From NCBI GenBank assembly GCA_014650475.1, contig BMVA01000002.1:248001-312000 (forward strand): a stretch of DNA of 64,000 nt, read 5' to 3'. The translations under genes were made by a program, and so were the position numbers. Shown here one piece after another: positions 1 through 8,324 of the stretch. The notes below the pieces were generated by a model. It did not search any database and had not been told where the DNA came from. It was given only the letters and a program-made list of their open reading frames with translations. The first letter of the stretch is position 1, and the number at the start of each line of letters is the position of its first letter. This DNA comes from Streptomyces albogriseolus (GTDB taxonomy: Bacteria; Actinomycetota; Actinomycetes; Streptomycetales; Streptomycetaceae).

Positions 1-1719
1 GGGCTTCAGCTCCTGACGGACGGTCAGGACCTGCTGCTCGCCCGCGTCGAAGAAGTTGGTCTTCAGCAGCGGGGCCATGGCGAAGGTGGCGATCAGCACG
101 ACGACGGCGATGGCGACGCTGGTCAGCCGGCGCCGGGTGGCGAAGCGCAGCACGGGCACATAGGCGCGCTGGAGGCGGCTCTTCGCCTCCTTCTCCTCGG
201 CCTGCCTGCGGGCCTCCTCGGCGTCCTCCGGGGTGCCCTTCGGGGGCCGCAGGAACCAGTACGACAGCACCGGGACGACCGTCAGCGACACCAGCAGGGA
301 CGCCAGCAGCGCCGCGGTGACGGTGAGGCTGAAGGAGCCGAACAGCTCGCCCACCATGCCGCCGACCAGGCCGATCGGCAGGAACACGGCGACGGTGGTG
401 AGGGTGGAGGAGGTGACCGCTCCGGCCACCTCGCGCACCGCGTTCATGATCGCGGAGTGGCGTTCCTCGCCGTAGCCGAGGTGCCGCTTGATGTTCTCCA
501 GGACGACGATGGAGTCGTCGACGACCCGGCCGATGGCGATGGTCAGACCGCCCAGGGTCAGCATGTTGAGGGACAGGTCGCGGGTCCACAGCACGATCAG
601 CGCGAGCACCACCGACAGCGGGATGGACACCGCCGTGACGAGGGTGGAGCGAACCGACGCGAGGAAGACGAGGATCACCAGCACGGCGAAGAGCAGGCCG
701 AGCGCGCCCTCGGTGGTGAGGCCGTCGATGGCCTTCGAGACCGCGGGGCCCTGGTCGCTGACCACGGTGAGGGTGGCGCCGTCGCCGAGGTCCTCGCGCA
801 GTCCGGGCAGCTTCTTCTCGACGGCCTCGGAGATGGCGACGGCGCTGCCGTCGTGGTCCATGGTGGCCATGACGGCGAGGCTGGGCCGGCCGTTGGTGCG
901 GGTGAGGGAGTCGGAGCGCGCCTCCTCCTGCCGGACGGCGGCCACGTCGCCGAGGCGGACGGGCTTGCCCTCGCCGGGGGCGGCCGTGACCATCAGGTCC
1001 TGGATCTGCCGCAGGGAGGTGAAGCCGCCGCCGACCTGGACGGTGCGGTTGGCGCCGTTCTCCTCGAAGGAGCCGGCCGGGACGGTCGCGCCGCCGGCCT
1101 GGAGGGCCTGGGCGACCGACGCGCCGGTCAGGCCCGCCCTGGCGAGCTTCGCCTCGTCGGGGACGACGGTGACCTGGAGGTCCCGTCCGCCGTCCACCAG
1201 GACCTGGCCTACGCCGTCGATGCTCTTCAGCGCGGGCACCACCGTGCGGTCCAGCTGGTCGGCGAGCGCCTGCTGGTCCTTGTCGGAGGTGACGGCGAGC
1301 ACCACGGTCGGGATGTCGTCCGTGGATCCTGCGACGACCTGCGGGTCCACCCCGGACGGCAGCCGGGCGCCGGCCCGGTTGACGGCCTGCTGCACGTCGG
1401 CGACGAGCTGCTGGGTGTTGTTGCCGTAGTCGAAGGACGCCATGATCACGGCGTTGCCCTCGCTCGCCTTCGAGGTGACGCCGGAGATGCCGTCGACGGC
1501 CTCCAGGCTGTCCTCGATGGGTTCGACGACCTGCTTCTCCACCACGTCCGGCGAGGCGCCCTGGTAGGGGGCGATCACGGAGACCATGGGCAGTTCGATG
1601 GTGGGCAGGAGCTGCTGTTTGAGCTGGGGTATCGCGATCGCCCCGAAGACGAGCGCGATGATCGACATCAGTCCGATCAGCGCCCGTTGCGCGAGGCTGA
1701 ATCTGGACAGCCAGGACAT
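1..1719 (-). CDS. RND-superfamily efflux permease (AcrB/HAE1 type), C-terminus beyond window
   Basis: Proton-driven inner-membrane exporter of the resistance-nodulation-division family. The first 573 codons are present and the rest lies beyond position 1. A membrane helix sits at about residues 10-30, followed by a long periplasmic-type porter domain (about 35-330) and a block of helices containing GRVVDDSIVVLEN (about residue 400), the TM4 motif whose paired aspartates carry protons in AcrB-type pumps. A second cytoplasmic loop rich in E and K starts near residue 500. The ATG at 1719 starts MSWLSRFSLAQRALIG. It lies downstream of, and on the same strand as, a NarL-type two-component pair (159-nt gap), so control by that pair is a reasonable inference. 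Two palindromes lie in the gap. Substrate cannot be told from sequence; single-polypeptide Streptomyces members lack an outer-membrane partner. Confidence 0.9.
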   Translation of the reverse strand, partial: MSWLSRFSLAQRALIGLMSIIALVFGAIAIPQLKQQLLPTIELPMVSVIAPYQGASPDVVEKQVVEPIEDSLEAVDGISGVTSKASEGNAVIMASFDYGNNTQQLVADVQQAVNRAGARLPSGVDPQVVAGSTDDIPTVVLAVTSDKDQQALADQLDRTVVPALKSIDGVGQVLVDGGRDLQVTVVPDEAKLARAGLTGASVAQALQAGGATVPAGSFEENGANRTVQVGGGFTSLRQIQDLMVTAAPGEGKPVRLGDVAAVRQEEARSDSLTRTNGRPSLAVMATMDHDGSAVAISEAVEKKLPGLREDLGDGATLTVVSDQGPAVSKAIDGLTTEGALGLLFAVLVILVFLASVRSTLVTAVSIPLSVVLALIVLWTRDLSLNMLTLGGLTIAIGRVVDDSIVVLENIKRHLGYGEERHSAIMNAVREVAGAVTSSTLTTVAVFLPIGLVGGMVGELFGSFSLTVTAALLASLLVSLTVVPVLSYWFLRPPKGTPEDAEEARRQAEEKEAKSRLQRAYVPVLRFATRRRLTSVAIAVVVLIATFAMAPLLKTNFFDAGEQQVLTVRQELKP

Positions 1720-1775
1720 GGGTCAGGGTCTCTTTTCCGTGGAGCGGCGAAGGTCCGGCAGACGGGCGCGCGCAC

Positions 1776-1815
1776 AGTGGGCGGCCCACTCCACACCCTG
1801 GGCCATGGCCCAGGG
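1776..1815 (-). promoter_or_regulatory. Two adjacent perfect palindromes upstream of the RND gene
   Basis: AGTGGGCGGCCCACT (1776-1790, 7-bp arms around one G) is followed after 5 nt by the 20-bp perfect palindrome CCCTGGGCCATGGCCCAGGG (1796-1815). Both lie between the response regulator stop (1879) and the exporter start (1719). They could be operators for the adjacent NarL-type regulator or a transcript hairpin between the two genes. Only the symmetry is directly seen. Confidence 0.45.
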
Positions 1816-1878
1816 CCGATCCGTGGTCCCGAGGTCCGATTCTTCACGCGGCGCCTACTCCCGCCGCAGTACTCGCGG

Positions 1879-2568
1879 CTACGCCTGGTCCGTCCTCGGA
1901 CGGACCAGGCCCGACTCGTAGGCGATGACCACGAGCTGGGCCCGGTCGCGGGCGCCCAGCTTGGCCATGGCACGGTTGACGTGGGTCTTGACGGTGAGCG
2001 GGCTGACCTCGAGGCGTTCGGCGATCTCGTCGTTGGAGTGACCGCCGGCGACCTGGACCAGCACCTCCCGCTCGCGCACGGTGAGGGAGTCCAGGCGCTC
2101 GGCGCGCTCGGGGTCGCGGTCGGGGCCGGGCGGGCCGTCCTGGGCGAGGAAGCGGGCGATCAGGCCCTTGGTGGCCTGCGGGGACAGCAGCGCCTCTCCC
2201 CCGGCGGCGATGCGCACGGCGCCCAGCATCTCGCCGGGCTCGGCGCCCTTGCCGAGGAAGCCGGAGGCGCCGGCCCGCAGGGACTGCACCACGTAGTCGT
2301 CGACCTCGAAGGTCGTCAGTATCACCACCCGGACCCCGTCGAGGGCGGGGTCGGCGCTGATCTCGCGGGTGGCGGCGAGGCCGTCGGTGCCGGGCATGCG
2401 GATGTCCATGAGGACCACGTCGGGCAGGTGTTCGCGGGCCAGCCGGACGGCCTCGGCGCCGTCGGACGCCTCGCCCACGACCTCCATGTCCGGCTCGGAG
2501 TCGACGAGAACGCGGAAGGCGCTGCGCAGCAGTGCCTGGTCGTCGGCGAGCAGGACGCGGATCGTCAT
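1879..2568 (-). CDS. NarL/FixJ-family response regulator
   Basis: Two-component response regulator of 229 aa. The receiver domain (about 1-120) has the acidic pair DD at 9-10 and phosphoacceptor D55 in VLMDIRMPGTDG. A LuxR-type helix-turn-helix (about 160-220) contains LTVREREVLVQVAGG and TVKTHVNRAMAKLG. I chose the ATG at 2568 (MTIRVLLADDQ): the 26 extra upstream codons are Pro/Ala-rich and would overlap the kinase gene. The kinase stop lies 22 nt upstream, so the two form an operon, followed by the RND exporter. The phosphorelay partner is almost certainly the adjacent kinase. Confidence 0.93.
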   Translation of the reverse strand: MTIRVLLADDQALLRSAFRVLVDSEPDMEVVGEASDGAEAVRLAREHLPDVVLMDIRMPGTDGLAATREISADPALDGVRVVILTTFEVDDYVVQSLRAGASGFLGKGAEPGEMLGAVRIAAGGEALLSPQATKGLIARFLAQDGPPGPDRDPERAERLDSLTVREREVLVQVAGGHSNDEIAERLEVSPLTVKTHVNRAMAKLGARDRAQLVVIAYESGLVRPRTDQA

Positions 2569-2590
2569 GCGGGCTCCAGCGGGGCGTCGG

Positions 2591-3814
2591 TCACGGGCGG
2601 CCGCCGGGGGCGGCGGAGGTGCGGGGCTCGACGGGAAGGATCGCATGCACGCGGAAGCCGCCGCCGTAGCGGGGGCCGGTGGTGAGGGTGCCGCGCAGGG
2701 CGGTGACGCGTTCGCGCATGCCGAGCAGTCCGTGCCCGCCGCCGGGGGTGGGGTCGTGGCCCTGGTCGCTGCCGTCGTCGAGCACGGTGACCTCGATGTG
2801 CGGTCCGACGCGTACGACGCTGACCTCGGCGCGCGCGTCGGTCCCGGCGTGCTTCTGCACGTTGGTCAGCGCCTCCTGGACGATCCGGTACGCGGCCAGG
2901 CCGACGGCGGCGGGCAGTTCGGTGCCCTGGTCGGCGCGGGCGACCTCGACGCGGAGCCCGGCGTTGCGGAAGGTGGCGGCGAGCTCGTCGAGGCGGTCGA
3001 GGCCGGGGGCGGGCTCGGTGGGCGCCTCGGGGTCGCCGGACTGGCGCAGCAGGCCGACGGTGGCGCGCAGTTCGCCGAGCGCGTGGCGGCTGGCCTCGCG
3101 GACGTGGGCGAGGGCCTCCTTGGCCTGGTCGGGGCGCTTGTCCATGACGTGGGCGGCGACCCCGGCCTGCACGTTGACCAGGGCGATGTGGTGGGCGACC
3201 ACGTCGTGCAGGTCGCGGGCGATGCGCAGGCGCTCCTCGGCGACCCGGCGGCGGGCCTCCTCCTCGCGGGTGCGTTCGGCGCGTTCGGCGCGCTCGCGGA
3301 TGGCCTGGACGAAGGCGCGGCGGCTGCGGACGGCGTCCCCGCCGGTGGCGCCGATGCCGGTCCAGGCGAGGATCGCCAGGTTCTCCTGGGCGTACCAGGG
3401 CAGGGGCCCGGCGGCCATCGCGGTGCCGGTGAGGACGGTCATGGTGAGCAGGCCGAGCCGCCAGGTGGTGGGGCGGTCGGTGGAGGCGGCGACGGTGTAG
3501 AGGGCGATCACCGCGCACATGGCGACGGGGGCGCGGGGGTCGCCGGTGACGGACTCGACGACGGAGAGGCCGCCCGCGACGCCGAGCACCGTGCGGGGGG
3601 CGCGGCGGCGGAAGACGAGCGCGGCGGCGCCGAGCGTCATCAGGACCAGGCTGAGCGGGTCGGGGGTGCGCAGGCCCCAGCTGACCCCCTCGGGGTCGTG
3701 CGGTTCGACGAAGGACCCGGCGACCATGCACAGCAGGACGCCGACGGCCAGCACCGTGTCCACGGCGGCCGGGTGGGCCCGCGCCCGGCAGCGGGCGCGT
3801 GTCAGGGTGCTCAC
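2591..3814 (-). CDS. NarL-type sensor histidine kinase (HisKA_3)
   Basis: Membrane sensor kinase of 407 aa starting at a GTG. Four or five membrane helices (about 18-155) come first, then a charged coiled region (EAERTREEEARRRVAEERL, about 175-197), the dimerisation/phosphoacceptor motif RIARDLHDVVAHH with H203, and an HATPase_c domain ending with GHGLLGMRERV (G2 box). The sequence AYRIVQEALTNVQKHA is the N box. The short loops between helices suggest intramembrane or ligand-poor sensing; the signal is unknown. It is cotranscribed with the response regulator just downstream and probably governs the RND exporter. Confidence 0.93.
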   Translation of the reverse strand: MSTLTRARCRARAHPAAVDTVLAVGVLLCMVAGSFVEPHDPEGVSWGLRTPDPLSLVLMTLGAAALVFRRRAPRTVLGVAGGLSVVESVTGDPRAPVAMCAVIALYTVAASTDRPTTWRLGLLTMTVLTGTAMAAGPLPWYAQENLAILAWTGIGATGGDAVRSRRAFVQAIRERAERAERTREEEARRRVAEERLRIARDLHDVVAHHIALVNVQAGVAAHVMDKRPDQAKEALAHVREASRHALGELRATVGLLRQSGDPEAPTEPAPGLDRLDELAATFRNAGLRVEVARADQGTELPAAVGLAAYRIVQEALTNVQKHAGTDARAEVSVVRVGPHIEVTVLDDGSDQGHDPTPGGGHGLLGMRERVTALRGTLTTGPRYGGGFRVHAILPVEPRTSAAPGGRP

Positions 3815-3923
3815 GGCTGGTTGCGGTGACCGGGGCGGACGCCCGTGCGGCGCGGCCCCGGCTCCCCCCTCTCTGCGGACTGCCTCTTCGCGGACGGCCG
3901 GATCCGGTTGTCCCGGGGACGTC

Positions 3924-4205
3924 TCAGGTCCCCGGGATGAGGCCGTCGTCGGTGAGGAGGTCGCGGACCTCCTCGAGGGTGGCGCCGGGGGCCGGGAGGA
4001 TGAGGTCGGACGGCTCCAGGGAGTCGTCCGGCAGCGGCTCGCCCAGCTCGTGCACCTTGTCCAGCAGGGCCTGGAGCGTGGCGCGGAAGCCGGGTCCGTC
4101 GCCGTTCTCCATCTCGGCGAGCAGTTCCTCGTCCAGCTTGTTCAGCTCGGGCAGCCGGCTCTCCTCCAGCGTCAGCTGCCCCTCCCCCATGATCCGTACG
4201 ATCAT
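3924..4205 (-). CDS. pspAA: PspA-associated protein PspAA
   Basis: Small 93-aa acidic protein beginning MIVRIMGEGQ, the characteristic start of the PspAA domain found next to PspA in actinobacteria and archaea. It continues with a Leu/Glu-rich helical part (LDEELLAEMENGD) and a C-terminal LPAPGATLEEVRDLL segment. It follows pspA by 20 nt on the same strand, so they are cotranscribed. Role inferred from family and context: accessory or modulator of the PspA membrane-stress scaffold. No membrane segment is visible. Confidence 0.85.
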   Translation of the reverse strand: MIVRIMGEGQLTLEESRLPELNKLDEELLAEMENGDGPGFRATLQALLDKVHELGEPLPDDSLEPSDLILPAPGATLEEVRDLLTDDGLIPGT

Positions 4206-4225
4206 GTCGCCCTCCTCGGCGTGGG

Positions 4226-5029
4226 CTACTGCTTGTCGAAGCGCGGGGTGTCCTGCGGCTGCTGCCGGGTCTGCGGCTGCGCCTGGTCCTGGCCGCCCTC
4301 GAGGGCCTGCCGGTCGCCGGAGGTGCCCCCGGCCAGCTCGGCCTTCATGCGCTGCAGTTCGAGCTCCACGTCCGTGCCGCCGGAGAGCCGGTCCAGCTCG
4401 GCCTGGATGTCGTCCTTGTGCATGCCGGACTGGTCGTCCAGGGCGCCGGAGGCGAGCAGCTCGTCGATCGCGCCGGCCCGGGCCTGGAGCTGGGCGGTCT
4501 TGTCCTCGGCCCGCTGGATGGCCAGGCCGACGTCGCCCATCTCCTCGGAGATGCCGGAGAAGGCCTCGCCGATCCGGGTCTGCGCCTGGGCGGCGGTGTA
4601 GGTGGCCTTGATGGTCTCCTTCTTGGTGCGGAAGGCGTCCACCTTGGCCTGGAGGCGCTGCGCGGCCAGCGTCAGCTTCTCCTCCTCGCCCTGGAGCGTG
4701 GCGTGCTGGGTCTCCAGGTCCGTCACCTGCTGCTGGAGGGCGGCGCGGCGGGAGAGGGCCTCGCGGGCCAGGTCCTCGCGGCCCAGCGCGAGCGCCTTGC
4801 GGCCCTGGTCCTCCAGCTTCGACGACTGGGACTGGAGCTGGTTGAGCTGGAGCTCCAGGCGCTTGCGGCTGGTCGCCACGTCGGCGACGCCACGGCGGAC
4901 CTTCTGGAGCAGCTCCAACTGCTTCTGGTACGAGTAGTCGAGGGTCTCGCGCGGGTCCTCGGCCCGGTCAAGGGCCTTGTTCGCCTTCGCGCGGAAGATC
5001 ATCCCCATACGCTTCATGACACCGCTCAT
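4226..5029 (-). CDS. pspA: PspA/IM30-family phage-shock protein
   Basis: Peripheral membrane-repair protein of 267 aa, ESCRT-III-like. The sequence begins MSGVMKRMGMIFRAK, the amphipathic membrane-binding helix, followed by almost uninterrupted coiled coil (about 25-225: LDYSYQKQLELLQKVRRGV and the Q/E-rich helices) and a Q/G-rich tail specific to actinobacteria (QALEGGQDQAQPQTRQQPQ). The ATG at 5029 is used rather than one 26 codons upstream, because the extra residues do not resemble the family. It is transcribed with pspAA and divergently from the DUF3043 gene. Members protect membrane integrity under envelope stress. Confidence 0.92.
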   Translation of the reverse strand: MSGVMKRMGMIFRAKANKALDRAEDPRETLDYSYQKQLELLQKVRRGVADVATSRKRLELQLNQLQSQSSKLEDQGRKALALGREDLAREALSRRAALQQQVTDLETQHATLQGEEEKLTLAAQRLQAKVDAFRTKKETIKATYTAAQAQTRIGEAFSGISEEMGDVGLAIQRAEDKTAQLQARAGAIDELLASGALDDQSGMHKDDIQAELDRLSGGTDVELELQRMKAELAGGTSGDRQALEGGQDQAQPQTRQQPQDTPRFDKQ

Positions 5030-5095
5030 GGGCTTCGCGCGCCCCCTTCTGACGGACTCCAGCTCCAGTGACTGCGACAGAACCCACAGTACGGG

Positions 5096-5124
5096 CCCTG
5101 CATCCATTACCGCACTGTCCGGGG
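5096..5124 (-). promoter_or_regulatory. Candidate pspA promoter
   Basis: Reading on the minus strand, TGCGGT (5124-5119) and TACTGT (5101-5096) are separated by 17 nt, 67 nt upstream of the pspA ATG. The -10 fits the Streptomyces TANNNT pattern while the -35 is poor. The remainder of the 296-nt divergent gap (5030-5325) shows no repeat or RNA structure I could identify. Confidence 0.3.
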
Positions 5125-5325
5125 ACGGATGCGCTCATCCCCAAGGACGAGTGAGTACCCTCCTGATCCGGCGTAGGGAGTAGGTGGTCCCCGGGGTGGC
5201 GGCCGCCGGTCGTCCCGGAGGCCCCCGCTACGTCCCCATCTGTCCTAGGAGAGACGTCCGGTGTTGCCGGATCGTTCCCCGCGGGGCTGTGGTCCAACCC
5301 CGGCCACCCCGTACCCTTGGGTTTT

Positions 5326-5925
5326 GTGTTCCGTAGCCGTGCCAAGGAAGAGAAGGCACCGGGCGCCGACAAGGCGACGGTGACCGACTCCATGCAGCCC
5401 CGTCACCCCGAGGCCCCCAAGGGCCGCCCCACACCCAAGCGCAGCGCGGCCCAGTCGCAGCGCCGCAGCGTGGCCAACACGACGATGTCGCGCAAGGAGG
5501 CCGCCAAGCGTCAGCGCGAGGAGCGCCGTGCCGCACTGGAGCGTCAGCGCCAGGCGCTGGCCAGCGGCGACGAGCGGTACCTGCCCGCGCGCGACAAGGG
5601 CCCGGTGCGCCGGTTCGCCCGTGACTTCGTGGACTCGCGCTTCCACATCGCGGAGTGGTTCCTGCCGATGGCCGTGGTCATCCTCGTGCTGAGCATGGTG
5701 CAGGTGGCGCAGCTGCAGAACATCGCGCTGCTGCTGTGGCTGGTCGTCATCGTGATGATCGTGCTCGACTCGGTCGTGACGGGCTTCCGTCTGAAGAAGA
5801 CGCTCGCCGAGCGCTTCCCCGACGAGAACCGGCGCGGCGCGGTGGCCTACGCGCTGATGCGCACGCTCCAGATGCGCCGGCTGCGGCTGCCCAAGCCCCA
5901 GGTGAAGCGCGGGGAGCGGCCCTGA
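5326..5925 (+). CDS. DUF3043 membrane protein
   Basis: Actinobacterial protein of 199 aa and unknown function. The N-terminal third is hydrophilic and very basic (MSRKEAAKRQREERRAALERQRQ, a probable helix), and two membrane helices follow (AEWFLPMAVVILVLSMVQV and the LLLWLVVIVMIVLD segment). A basic tail with LPKPQVKRGERP ends the protein. I prefer the GTG at 5326 (VFRSRAKEE) over the TTG nine nt upstream because homologues begin there. TACCCT at 5312-5317 lies 8 nt before the GTG and no Shine-Dalgarno is present, so the message may be leaderless. The methyltransferase start appears to overlap its stop. Confidence 0.85.
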   Translation: MFRSRAKEEKAPGADKATVTDSMQPRHPEAPKGRPTPKRSAAQSQRRSVANTTMSRKEAAKRQREERRAALERQRQALASGDERYLPARDKGPVRRFARDFVDSRFHIAEWFLPMAVVILVLSMVQVAQLQNIALLLWLVVIVMIVLDSVVTGFRLKKTLAERFPDENRRGAVAYALMRTLQMRRLRLPKPQVKRGERP

Positions 5926-6689
5926 GCGCCACCCCGTTCGCGCACGGTACGACGGCGCCGGGTCCGCCTTGCGGGCCCGGCCGTCTGCGTGACGTCGTCC
6001 GTGAGGAGCTGGTGGCCCGCCAGCTGGAGGAGCAGATAGTCGGGCGTTTCCCGGTCGGGAAGCGGCTGCGGGTGCTCGACGTGGGCATGGGCCGGGGCGC
6101 GCAGGCGCTGCGGCTGGCCCGGGCCGGCCATCAGGTGACGGGCGTCGAGCAGGACGCCGCGTCGATCGCGGCGGTCCGGGAGGCGTTCGCCGGGGAGCCG
6201 GAGGGCATCCGGGAGCGGATGCGGATCATCGAGGGGCATGCCGGGGACACGGGTGTGCACTTCCTGCCGGGCAGTTTCGACGTCGTGCTCTGTCATGGCG
6301 TGCTCATGGACGACGTGGAGGATCCGGACGCGCTGCTCGCGGGGGTGGCCCGGATGCTGGCGCCCGGCGGGATGCTGTCGCTGCTCGTGCGCAACGGCGA
6401 CGCGGCGGCGATGCGGGCGGGTCTGTCGGGCGACTGGGCGGGGGCGCTGGCGGCGTTCTGCACGCCGACGGCGTCGTACGGGCTGAAGCGGCTGACGTCG
6501 ACGCTCGCGGGGATCGGGGCGCCGCTGCACACCTGGTACGGCGTGCGGGTCTTCACGGACACGGCGGCGGACGACGCGGTGCTGCCGGACGACCTGGACG
6601 CGGTGCTGGCGGTCGAGGACCGGGCCGGGCGCACGGACCCGTACCGGGGGATCGCCGCGCTGCTGCACCTGTGCGGGGTCCGGGGCTGA
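5922..6689 (+). CDS. Class I SAM-dependent methyltransferase
   Basis: Rossmann-fold methyltransferase of about 255 aa. Motif I is VLDVGMGRGAQALRLA, the acidic end of strand 2 is VTGVEQD, and the post-motif segment FDVVLCHGVLMDD-VEDPDALL is of the UbiE/CmoA-like type. The family resembles CmoM/SmtA-like enzymes, but the substrate is not recognisable. The start is uncertain: no ATG or GTG fits upstream. The CTG at 5922 overlaps the previous stop (CTGA) and has GGGGAG five nt before it; a later GTG near 6012 would remove about 30 residues. It ends within an 11-bp inverted repeat. Probably coupled to the DUF3043 gene. Confidence 0.85.
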   Translation: MSATPFAHGTTAPGPPCGPGRLRDVVREELVARQLEEQIVGRFPVGKRLRVLDVGMGRGAQALRLARAGHQVTGVEQDAASIAAVREAFAGEPEGIRERMRIIEGHAGDTGVHFLPGSFDVVLCHGVLMDDVEDPDALLAGVARMLAPGGMLSLLVRNGDAAAMRAGLSGDWAGALAAFCTPTASYGLKRLTSTLAGIGAPLHTWYGVRVFTDTAADDAVLPDDLDAVLAVEDRAGRTDPYRGIAALLHLCGVRG

Positions 6690-6703
6690 GGGCTCAGCCC
6701 CGG
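6680..6703. terminator. Hairpin over the methyltransferase stop codon
   Basis: CCGGGGCTGAG at 6680-6690 pairs perfectly with CTCAGCCCCGG at 6693-6703. The stop codon of the upstream gene lies in the left arm. It separates two convergent genes and could stop transcription from either side. It is followed by short repeats of GGTGACCTCGGC (6719-6759). Confidence 0.5.
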
Positions 6704-6759
6704 AGAACCTCAGCCGCGGTGACCTCGGCCCCGGTGGCCCCGGCCCCGGTGACCTCGGC

Positions 6760-7008
6760 TCACGCGCCTTCGCCGGCGCTCTCGGTCTCCGCCGCCGTGG
6801 TCCCGTCCGCGTGCAGGCTCATCGGGCCGTAGATCTCGGTGCCGTCCTCCAGCAGCCGGACCTGGTCGGCGCCGCCCTCCAGGAGGGCCTTCCAGTTCTC
6901 CCCGATCCAGGACTCGGCGTCCCCCTGCGTGGTGAACTCCTCCGGCGTCACCGCGGGCTCGACCTGCGTCCCGTCGGCCTTCTCGAACCGCCACGTCCAT
7001 GCCGCCAT
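6760..7008 (-). CDS. Conserved hypothetical protein, 82 aa
   Basis: Small acidic soluble protein that I do not recognise as a named family. It begins MAAWTWRFEKADGTQVEPAV, contains the pair FTTQGDAESWIGENWKALL, and ends with a low-complexity acidic Ala/Glu tail. The ATG at 7008 is preceded by GGGAGG at suitable spacing; an in-frame start 29 codons earlier has no such signal. The tryptophan-rich pattern is typical of small proteins widespread in Streptomyces. It is transcribed away from cobU, with a 116-nt shared upstream region. Confidence 0.75.
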   Translation of the reverse strand: MAAWTWRFEKADGTQVEPAVTPEEFTTQGDAESWIGENWKALLEGGADQVRLLEDGTEIYGPMSLHADGTTAAETESAGEGA

Positions 7009-7124
7009 GTACGCCTCCCAAGCGTGTGAGCTCACTGCACAGCAGAAGCCGGATCTTGGTCCGGCTCCTGACCAAGAGCGTAGTCGGACGGGCATCGGCT
7101 GTGGGGAAAGGCGAGAATCGGGGC

Positions 7125-8324
7125 GTGGAACTGACTCTGCTCGGCACCGGCGCCCCGGCGGGACTGCCCCGCCCCGACTGTCCCTGCGCGGCCTGCGCGT
7201 GCGCGCTGGGACCGGACGCGCGGGCTGCGGCCTCGCTGCTGGTGGACGGCGCGCTGCTGCTCGACCTGACCCCCGGCGCGGCCTTCGCCGCGGCCCGTGC
7301 GGGGCGTTCGCTGGGCGGGGTGCGCCAGGTGCTGCTGTCGCACCCGCACGACGGGCCGGCGGTGGAGGTGCCGGCCGGGCTGCCGCAGCCGGGGCGGGTG
7401 CCGGACGGGCGGGAGCTGGCGCTGCTGACGGGGCACCGGGTGCGGGCGGTGGCGCTGGACGCGCCCGGCACCGGGTACGCGGTGACCGGTCCCGACGGGC
7501 AGCGGCTGCTGTATCTGCCGCCGGGCGGCGCCCCCGCCGGTCTCGAGGCGCCGGCCGAGCCGTACGCGATGGTCGTGCTGGACGTGGTGGGCCGCCCGGA
7601 CGCGCTGGCGCGGCTCCGGGAGACGGGCGCGGTGGTGCCGACCACGGACGTGATCGCCGTGCACCTGGACCACGACGTGCCGCCGGGCCCCGAGGTACGG
7701 CGCCGGCTCGCGGCCGCGGGGGCGCGCGCCGTGCCGGACGGCACCACGCTGGAGGTCGGCGCGTACGAGGACGTGCCCGACGTGCCGCGCCGCACGCTGG
7801 TGCTGGGCGGGGCGCGGTCGGGCAAGTCGGTGGAGGCGGAACGGCGCCTGGAGTCCTTCCCCGAGGTGCTGTACGTGGCGACCGGCGGCTCGCGCAACGG
7901 CGACACGGAGTGGGCGGCGCGGGTGTCGGCGCACCAGGAGCGGCGGCCGGGGTCCTGGCGGACCGTGGAGACCTGCGACCTGGTGCCGCTGCTCAAGGGC
8001 GACGGCCCGCCGCTCCTGGTCGACTGCCTGTCGCTGTGGCTGACGGACGCGATGGACGCGGTGGGCGCCTGGGACGACGCGGAGTGGGCGGACGGCGGCG
8101 AACGCGCCCTCCGCGACCGCGTACGGGCCCTCACGGACGCGGTCCGCGAGACCCGCCGCACGGTGGTCGCGGTCTCCAACGAGGTCGGCTCCGGCATCGT
8201 CCCCGCCACCGCGTCCGGCCGCCGCTACCGCGACGAACTGGGCCGTCTGAACGCGGCGTTCGCCCAGGAGTGCGAACAGGTGCTGCTGGTGGTGGCGGGT
8301 CAGGCGCTGGTGCTGCGGGGCTGA
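7125..8324 (+). CDS. cobU: CobU (adenosylcobinamide kinase/GMP transferase) with N-terminal MBL-like domain
   Basis: Bifunctional late-B12 enzyme: phosphorylates adenosylcobinamide and attaches GMP to give adenosylcobinamide-GDP. CobU proper is about residues 222-399 with P-loop GGARSGKS (228-235), VDCLSLWLTD and the family signature VSNEVGSGIVP. Residues 1-215 are additional: VELTLLGTGAPAGLPRPDCPC, LLSHPHDGPAVE and AVHLDHDVPPG look like a metallo-beta-lactamase-fold domain whose HxHxDH motif is reduced to HPHD, so metal hydrolysis is doubtful. The GTG at 7125 is chosen because the fold's first strand starts right there. The domain may gate substrate or be a relic of a separate protein. Its 3' end overlaps the convergent methyltransferase by 25 nt. 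Confidence 0.92.
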   Translation: MELTLLGTGAPAGLPRPDCPCAACACALGPDARAAASLLVDGALLLDLTPGAAFAAARAGRSLGGVRQVLLSHPHDGPAVEVPAGLPQPGRVPDGRELALLTGHRVRAVALDAPGTGYAVTGPDGQRLLYLPPGGAPAGLEAPAEPYAMVVLDVVGRPDALARLRETGAVVPTTDVIAVHLDHDVPPGPEVRRRLAAAGARAVPDGTTLEVGAYEDVPDVPRRTLVLGGARSGKSVEAERRLESFPEVLYVATGGSRNGDTEWAARVSAHQERRPGSWRTVETCDLVPLLKGDGPPLLVDCLSLWLTDAMDAVGAWDDAEWADGGERALRDRVRALTDAVRETRRTVVAVSNEVGSGIVPATASGRRYRDELGRLNAAFAQECEQVLLVVAGQALVLRG

